Of a DNA stretch of 59,515 nucleotides, positions 54,718 to 59,515 are shown piece by piece. The notes below the pieces were generated by a model. It saw only the letters and a program-made list of their open reading frames with translations, was not told the DNA's origin and did not search any database. Positions within the stretch are counted from its first letter, which is position 1; each line of letters starts with the position of its first letter. Source of the DNA: Lachnospiraceae bacterium UBA7143 (GTDB lineage: Bacteria > Bacillota > Clostridia > Lachnospirales > Lachnospiraceae); NCBI GenBank assembly GCA_002491905.1, contig DKWV01000010.1:1-59515 (forward strand), given 5' to 3'. The position numbers and the translations under genes are program-made.

Positions 54718-55037
54718 TACTCAGCCCTCTGCGCCTTAACCTGCTCCTTGAATCTGATCAGATTCATAATTTCCGCCTGGTCACTTTCATCAAGTTTTTC
54801 AAAGCTCCGTGCAAACATCGCGGCTGGCTGGCTGATTTCAGTATTATTTAGCAAACTATCAGCTGAAACGCCGAATAAAATGCTCAACTGAGCCACTTCG
54901 TCCGCTAAAACCTTGCGCTTTCCGTTCTCCATTTGTGTATAAGTGGAGCGGTTAATTCCCAAAAATTTAGCCACATAATCCTGTGACAGGTGCAGCTGGT
55001 TCCTCAATTCTTTAATGCGATCATGAATATTTGCCAT
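54717..55037 (-). CDS. XRE-family HTH regulator paired with the peptidase-Fic fusion
   Basis: 106 residues from ATG 55037 (AGGAGG 8 bases upstream); a longer open frame would start upstream of the promoter. The helix-turn-helix LSQDYVAKFLGINRSTYTQMENGKR spans ~15-39. A C-terminal helical tail (FARSFEKLDESDQAEIMNLIRFKEQVKAQ) is the sort of region M78 partners cleave. It is probably the repressor of its own two-gene operon and the substrate or antitoxin-like partner of the fusion protein encoded next. Confidence 0.9.
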   Translation of the reverse strand: MANIHDRIKELRNQLHLSQDYVAKFLGINRSTYTQMENGKRKVLADEVAQLSILFGVSADSLLNNTEISQPAAMFARSFEKLDESDQAEIMNLIRFKEQVKAQRAE

Positions 55038-55070
55038 TTTTGTATCCTCCTTTGCCTTGCCAGCAATTTC

Positions 55071-55099
55071 ATTATACACCTGTCGGTTAGGATTTGCAA
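55071..55099 (-). promoter_or_regulatory. Promoter of the XRE/peptidase-Fic cassette
   Basis: On the minus strand TTGCAA (55099 to 55094), 17-base spacer, consensus TATAAT (55076 to 55071), 34 bases before ATG 55037. It gives the cassette expression independent of the phage operon. Confidence 0.75.
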
Positions 55100-55107
55100 C
55101 TATTTTT

Positions 55108-55122
55108 GTTAGTTTTTCTAAC
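55108..55122. promoter_or_regulatory. Candidate XRE operator
   Basis: GTTAGTTTTTCTAAC, perfect five-base arms around five T, nine bases upstream of the -35 of the cassette promoter. Probably bound by the XRE protein; it also resembles the TTAG-N6-CTAA feo boxes but with a shorter centre. Confidence 0.5.
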
Positions 55123-55147
55123 ATCATTATTTTGTCAATCCTATCCA

Positions 55148-57133
55148 TCAATCGTCTTTCTTGTAATGCTCCGCCTCAAACCCAGCAGCGTTTAATATAA
55201 GCCCCGGCACCCATGGTGGCGTCCGGCTCATCTGTTCACAGACCACATCCACCGAAACACCCCTGCTGCACTCCATGATCAGCTCATCGTGCACATGCCC
55301 CACAATGAAGCAATGCGACAATGTCCGCATGGCATAGCACAGAATATCCCTGGATATCCCCTGCACGATATTCTCCACAAACTTAGGACCATAGGATTCA
55401 ATCCGCTCCCACTTCTTGTTGCCGCCGACGCCTTCATAAGTCACAGACTCGCCGCCAAACCGATTTTCTCCCATCCCCGGCTTCACATAGGCAAGCCTTC
55501 TCCCTGATGGCAGGGTGATGAACATCATCCCACTCTGATAGGAAAAGCGGATCCCATGAGTCTCAGTATCCTTCTTTTTCCTGACTGTTTCCTTCACGCA
55601 CCGATCCACATCCCACCAGAACTGCACGATCTTCGGATTCGCCGCCCGCCAGGAATCCACCAGAGGCTGAAGCTCATCCTCCGGAATCCCCATCTCTAAA
55701 GCCCCCATTGCCTTCAGCGCTCCGACCGCCCCACCATATCCAAGAGCCAGCTCCGCAATCTTACCCTTTTGTCTCAAATGTGCGTTTTGTCCATGCTTCT
55801 CCACAAGTACTTTGAACATCTGGCTCGCAGAGGCACAGTATATATCGCCGCCATTCTTAAAAACCTCTGACCGCCACTCTTCCCCTGCCAGATATGCGAT
55901 CACCCTTGCCTCAATCGCCGAAAAGTCCGCCACTACAAATTTATATCCCGGCTTCGGCACAAAAGCCGTCCGGATCAGCTCCGACAGCACCATAGGTATG
56001 TTGTCATAAAGGATCTCAAGCATTTCCATATCCCCTGCTTTCACCAGTTCCCTGGCCTGTGTCAGATCCGGCATATGGTTCTGCGGAAGATTCTGCAGCT
56101 GAATGATGCGCCCGGAAAACCGTCCGGTCCTGTTGGCTCCATAGAACATGAACATTCCCCTCGCCCTGCCATCGGCGCAGACTGCGTTCTGCATCGCCTG
56201 ATACTTTGACACGGAAGACTTTGCCAGCTGCTGCCTTAATGTCAGTACCCTGGCTATATCCTCCGGAGCCTTCTCCATGGCAGCCGCCACCTCTTTCTTT
56301 CCGATAGACTCCATTGGCATTCCTTTGTCCGACAGCCACCCCTTCATCTGCGCCGCGGAATTCGGATTTTCCAGTCCCGTAAGCTCCTGCAGAGACTCCG
56401 ACAGCTTATCCTTTGAAGCGGCATCAATACTGATGGCATTCTCCACGACATCCATATCCAATGCGATTCCGCGGTCATTGATCTCCTGATCCAGCCAGTA
56501 TTCCTCCCATACCATATCCGGCACCGAGAAATTCCTCAGTTTATGCTGTATCGCCATCTCCACTTCCACATCTCTTTTATTGTAGGTCTTGAACAGCTCC
56601 CGCTTCGCCGGATCATGCTCCGGCAGATTCCGGCTCCTGCCCCCGTTCGCCTTTGTCGGATTACACGGCACTGAAAAATACCTGATCAGCGCTTTCCCTT
56701 CATCCATCTTCTGCTCCGACAGCTTTAATACCCCTCCCACACTCTTAAGCGACAGTGGCAGCCCCATATAAGCCGACCACACCATAGAACACTTCCAGCC
56801 GTGGGGATCCAGATAATTTCCGACAGAATCCTCCGGAATACTGTAGGAATAGAAATTCTGCGGATAATGCTTCCTCAGATAAGCAGACAGGCAGATGCGT
56901 TCAAACTGCGCATTGAACGCCCACTTCGTAACATCCTCATCCGACAGCGCAGCCACTATTTTCTCCGGGATAAGTTCACCGCAGGCCAGATCCACCACCC
57001 GTACCTCCCCGTCATCTACCGAATATCCAAACAGTAATATCTCAAAATCCGGAGCCTCCACGTATTTATAAACGCCTGATTTCGTAAGATCATTGCTGCT
57101 GTAGGTCTCAATATCAATACTCAGTTTCTTCAT
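55148..57133 (-). CDS. Phage DNA polymerase, family A
   Basis: 661 residues from ATG 57133; the longer open frame to 57268 overlaps a small gene. The N-terminal 3'-5' exonuclease has LSIDIETYSSNDL (Exo I). The polymerase has motif A VADFSAIEARVIAYLAGEEW, motif B KIAELALGYGGAVGALKAMG and motif C VGHVHDELIME. Length and order match phage family A polymerases encoded next to DUF2815. It replicates the phage genome. The ribosome-binding site is weak (AGGGTGG). Confidence 0.93.
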   Translation of the reverse strand: MKKLSIDIETYSSNDLTKSGVYKYVEAPDFEILLFGYSVDDGEVRVVDLACGELIPEKIVAALSDEDVTKWAFNAQFERICLSAYLRKHYPQNFYSYSIPEDSVGNYLDPHGWKCSMVWSAYMGLPLSLKSVGGVLKLSEQKMDEGKALIRYFSVPCNPTKANGGRSRNLPEHDPAKRELFKTYNKRDVEVEMAIQHKLRNFSVPDMVWEEYWLDQEINDRGIALDMDVVENAISIDAASKDKLSESLQELTGLENPNSAAQMKGWLSDKGMPMESIGKKEVAAAMEKAPEDIARVLTLRQQLAKSSVSKYQAMQNAVCADGRARGMFMFYGANRTGRFSGRIIQLQNLPQNHMPDLTQARELVKAGDMEMLEILYDNIPMVLSELIRTAFVPKPGYKFVVADFSAIEARVIAYLAGEEWRSEVFKNGGDIYCASASQMFKVLVEKHGQNAHLRQKGKIAELALGYGGAVGALKAMGALEMGIPEDELQPLVDSWRAANPKIVQFWWDVDRCVKETVRKKKDTETHGIRFSYQSGMMFITLPSGRRLAYVKPGMGENRFGGESVTYEGVGGNKKWERIESYGPKFVENIVQGISRDILCYAMRTLSHCFIVGHVHDELIMECSRGVSVDVVCEQMSRTPPWVPGLILNAAGFEAEHYKKDD

Positions 57134-57194
57134 ATACTTCACCACCCTTCTGACAAAAGCAGCGGAGGTTTTATCCTCCGCCGCCCGTTTTCCT

Positions 57195-57356
57195 TTAATC
57201 CTGATTTCTTCTGTGCTTCTCTCTGTAATACCTGCGGAGCTTATCGCGCTTCTCCTTAAAGGTCTCATGGATACTCATGAAGACCAGCGTAGACATCTCC
57301 AGCAAAAGAAAGATCACGAATGCGTCACAGAGGAATTCAAACACTTCATTTACCAT
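57195..57356 (-). CDS. Small phage protein with one membrane-like helix
   Basis: 53 residues read directly: MVNEVFEFLCDAFVIFLLLE, a hydrophobic helix, then a basic tail with HETFKEKRDKLRRYYREK. GAGG lies 9 bases before ATG 57356; ATG 57362 in the same frame is too close to it. It overlaps nothing upstream and ends 62 bases before the polymerase start. Function unknown. Confidence 0.55.
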   Translation of the reverse strand: MVNEVFEFLCDAFVIFLLLEMSTLVFMSIHETFKEKRDKLRRYYREKHRRNQD

Positions 57357-57413
57357 TGCCATCTACCTCATCCATACAGGCAGCGGTTTCCCGCCGCCTG
57401 CTCCGTGTATTTC

Positions 57414-57983
57414 TCAGTCAAGGAAGTCATCCTCATCCCCGTCCGCGAAATCATCCTCCGCGCTCATCTTGCTGCCAAGGTGCTCGCCATCCTTGATCTT
57501 CTGAAGATTGTTCAGACCGCAGGCGATACCCTTGTTGCCATTGCTGTTGAAGGCATAGAAGTTGATACTTGCCCTGCCATACACTCCGAAATACACTTCT
57601 GAGGTATCAATGATCGGCTGTCTGTCCGCATCTACGATTCCCGGAGCCGTTCCGCTGTTGGCATTCACAAAATAGGAATTCGCATAAGCCTCATCATCCG
57701 GTCTTTCCAGATCCCCGTCACGAAGAGGAGTCTTCAGCGCCGCAAGGGGCGGTACGGACTTGCCGTTCCCCTTAAGCTTTGCCTCGCCCTCTTCATACGC
57801 CGCCTGGATCGCAGCCTTGATCTTCTCCACGGTCTTCTTATCCGACTTCGGGATGATCAGGGACACGCTGTACTTCGGTGCTCCCCCGTTGATGGACTTC
57901 GGCTGCCATACATTGGCGTAGCTCCATCTGGTGTTTACTCCTGTGATCACTTTTGTGGGATTAACATAGTTGTTGTTTGACAT
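57414..57983 (-). CDS. DUF2815 phage protein (single-stranded DNA-binding-like)
   Basis: 189 residues from ATG 57983 (AGGAGG upstream). N-terminal TGVNTRWSYANVWQPK and YSVSLIIPKSDKKTVEKIK, central EVYFGVYGRASINFYAFNS, and an acidic C-terminus ending EDDFADGDEDDFLD. The OB-like core with an acidic tail is typical of DUF2815 proteins, thought to serve as phage SSB. It follows the DUF2800 gene by one base. Confidence 0.88.
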   Translation of the reverse strand: MSNNNYVNPTKVITGVNTRWSYANVWQPKSINGGAPKYSVSLIIPKSDKKTVEKIKAAIQAAYEEGEAKLKGNGKSVPPLAALKTPLRDGDLERPDDEAYANSYFVNANSGTAPGIVDADRQPIIDTSEVYFGVYGRASINFYAFNSNGNKGIACGLNNLQKIKDGEHLGSKMSAEDDFADGDEDDFLD

Positions 57984-57984
57984 T

Positions 57985-59121
57985 TCAATTTTCCTCCTTA
58001 AAATCATTTGCGGCTTCTGCCGATTTATTCATTGCCGGACGCTTATCCGACATGGGCACTAACGTTGGCTTGCCCTGCGGCTTTTCGATAAAAGCGCTGA
58101 GCAGATCTTCAAATTTCTTCTTACCGAGCAGCTTTGTCATCGCCGTAACTCCCAGAACCTTATGTTCACAGGGATCATATCCGGCTGCATTTACGATCTG
58201 CGCCACGGCTTCCTCATCCGTATATTTACGGTTCGACCTTCCTTCAACTACCTTCCAGTCCTTCCACTGCTTCCCGGCTACCGCCTGCTGCAGGGCAAAT
58301 TCCTTGATATCCGCTCCCCAGGCGACAAGCTCATCCACCCTGGAAAGGATTGCTTCGATCTCATCATCCGTCAGCTTGTCCGGCATCTCGAAATCATACT
58401 TTGCAAGCTCCAGGTTGTATTCTGCCCTTTTCCTGCAGGTAGCCTTCACCTTACAGAACTGGCAGTGGTCTCCGGCCTTGAACTCTCCTTCACCCTTCGC
58501 AGCCAGTTCTGCCGCAGGCTTAAGCACCGTATCCGCCCAGTCAAGCAGTTCCTCCTTCGTCATCGTATAGGTGCTGATGTTCTCACGCCTCGGCTGAAAG
58601 ATGATCATCTCCACACGGTTGATGTCATAGATCCCGTCAAAAATATCCAGGGCGCCAAGCGCATAGCACATCATCTGCGGATTCCTCTCCGCTTCCACCA
58701 GAACCCCGACACCGTACTTGAAATCGATGACCGTAAGCACATCGTCCGCCACGATCACGCAGTCCCCGGTTCCGAATCCCTGCGGCACCCATCTGGAATA
58801 ATCCAGCCTCTGCTCCACAAGGACGATCGGATCACTGCAAAGCTCATTTGCCTTTGCCAGCCGCTCATTAACAAATGCGGCATAGCTTTCGGCACTGTCC
58901 TTCATCTCCTCGTCATACCATGTCAGATCCTCCGTCGGATCCTGTGCCGGCTTGCCCAGACTTTTTAACACCTCATACTCACAGAGAGAATGGGCATCCG
59001 TCCCCTGTGCCGCGTATTCGCTTCTCGTATCCGGCACAGCCGCATTTAAGAGCGCAGACGGAGGACACGCAAGCCACCTGTGACTGGATGACGCTGATAA
59101 TGTTGCATGTACATCAGGCAT
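57985..59121 (-). CDS. DUF2800 phage nuclease-like protein (PD-(D/E)XK)
   Basis: 378 residues from ATG 59121 with GGAGGG 8 bases upstream; a TTG in frame at 59127 is less likely. RecB/AddB-like nuclease features: SSSHRWLACPPSALLN, GTGDCVIVADDVLTVIDFKYG (the D and DxK of the active site), and QMMCYALGAL. A Cys cluster CQFCKVKATCRKR probably binds iron-sulfur or zinc. Recombination or end-processing role in phage replication. Confidence 0.88.
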   Translation of the reverse strand: MPDVHATLSASSSHRWLACPPSALLNAAVPDTRSEYAAQGTDAHSLCEYEVLKSLGKPAQDPTEDLTWYDEEMKDSAESYAAFVNERLAKANELCSDPIVLVEQRLDYSRWVPQGFGTGDCVIVADDVLTVIDFKYGVGVLVEAERNPQMMCYALGALDIFDGIYDINRVEMIIFQPRRENISTYTMTKEELLDWADTVLKPAAELAAKGEGEFKAGDHCQFCKVKATCRKRAEYNLELAKYDFEMPDKLTDDEIEAILSRVDELVAWGADIKEFALQQAVAGKQWKDWKVVEGRSNRKYTDEEAVAQIVNAAGYDPCEHKVLGVTAMTKLLGKKKFEDLLSAFIEKPQGKPTLVPMSDKRPAMNKSAEAANDFKEEN

Positions 59122-59482
59122 TTCCAAGTCCCTCCACTTCTGCTACGATTGCTTCGTACTCCGCCGGATCAATACCGGAAAGCTTTTTAGCGCCCCGCTT
59201 TGCGATGACAGCCTTCACCTCTTCCGTAAACCCTTCCCTGGACTTCTCCGCAAGAATCGTTCTTACATCTTCCAGCGTATACGCCTTCTTCTCTTCCTGA
59301 ACCGGCTCCTTCTTTACCTTTGCCTTCTTCTCCACTGCTGAGCCCGCATTTACAGGTTCTGCTTCTGCAGATGCTTCCTCTCCTGAGAAAAGTTCCCGGA
59401 GTGATTCAGCAACTCCGATCAGTGCCTCTCCGCATCTGACCAGCTCATCGAGTTGCTGCGACAACTGACTCATTTTCGACAT
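59114..59482 (-). CDS. Phage hypothetical protein with Ala/Glu/Lys linker
   Basis: 122 residues. An N-terminal helix (SQLSQQLDELVRCGEALIGV), an Ala/Glu/Lys-rich linker (~35-70) and a C-terminal helical module (YTLEDVRTILAEKSREGFTEE, AVIAKRGAKKLSGIDPAEYE) as found in small proteins at the head of phage replication operons. GGAGG lies 8 bases before ATG 59482. The end overlaps the DUF2800 start by eight bases. Function unknown. Confidence 0.75.
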   Translation of the reverse strand: MSKMSQLSQQLDELVRCGEALIGVAESLRELFSGEEASAEAEPVNAGSAVEKKAKVKKEPVQEEKKAYTLEDVRTILAEKSREGFTEEVKAVIAKRGAKKLSGIDPAEYEAIVAEVEGLGNA

Positions 59483-59515
59483 CCTCTCTTCCTCCTTCCT
59501 ACTACAATATATTTA

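Larger units (their letters stand above)
51600..59515. mobile_element. Phage-derived replication module, truncated at this end
   Basis: From ~51.6 kb to the window end, all genes lie on the minus strand and belong to a Firmicutes phage early module: DUF2800 nuclease, DUF2815 protein, family A DNA polymerase, DUF7768-like protein and a DUF3987-type primase/helicase cut short. No integrase, structural gene or attachment repeat is visible, and the other end lies outside. The broken primase at the junction with the host cupin gene implies a decayed or rearranged prophage. Confidence 0.7.

Noticed and set aside
55038..55151. Longer XRE protein starting near 55151
   Set aside because: That stretch contains the TTGCAA-N17-TATAAT promoter, and AGGAGG precedes ATG 55037.
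1..59515. CRISPR arrays, tRNA or rRNA genes, insertion sequences
   Set aside because: No regularly spaced repeats, cloverleaf with conserved TTC arm, rRNA sequence or transposase was recognised on either strand.

Overview
The window looks like a chromosomal segment of a gut-type Lachnospiraceae (Clostridia) genome. GC content is moderate, ribosome-binding sites are strong GGAGG type, and the gene families are typical of that group: LplABC-type sugar ABC transporter, KtrAB, FeoA-FeoA-FeoB with a Cys-rich partner, a many-subunit Mrp antiporter and a CprABC/LanFEG-like peptide exporter. I found no rRNA, tRNA or CRISPR array.

Layout. (1) About 0.1-15.2 kb, minus strand: a six-gene operon of very large proteins with no visible signal peptides. 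Transcription order is a 2007-aa DUF6603-type protein, then 393-, 300-, 1101- and 545-aa proteins of unknown function, and last a 619-aa protein carrying a C-terminal Hint (hedgehog/intein) domain. This is one of two candidates here for an undescribed system. (2) 15.3-20.1 kb: an OmpR-type two-component system facing a three-gene lantibiotic-immunity-type ABC transporter. (3) 20.1-21.3 kb: a ketopantoate-reductase-like enzyme and a small acidic protein. (4) 21.4-31.0 kb: a nine-gene Mrp-type cation/proton antiporter operon with four NuoL/M/N-like subunits. (5) 31.0-37.3 kb: an MMPL/RND transporter overlapping a large GLUG-repeat surface protein. (6) 37.5-39.6 kb: KtrB-KtrA potassium uptake. 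(7) 39.6-47.0 kb: a sucrose/fructan locus with LacI regulator, SBP and two permeases, GH32 hydrolase, and a fructokinase with an apparent internal deletion. (8) 47.0-51.5 kb: ferrous iron uptake (DtxR-type repressor, feoA, feoA, feoB, Cys-rich protein) with repeated TTAG-N6-CTAA boxes, then a cupin. (9) 51.6 kb to the end: part of a phage-derived replication module on the minus strand. It is truncated at its 51.6-kb side and carries an independently transcribed XRE regulator plus ImmA/IrrE-peptidase-Fic fusion, the second candidate for a new system.

How they work together. Most of the window is ion homeostasis (Mrp, Ktr, Feo), envelope stress defence (two-component system/ABC, MMPL-GLUG) and sugar use. 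The accessory parts are the DUF6603-Hint operon and the phage-borne XRE/peptidase-Fic cassette. Functions given for those two are inference from domain content and layout; homology searches could not be run.
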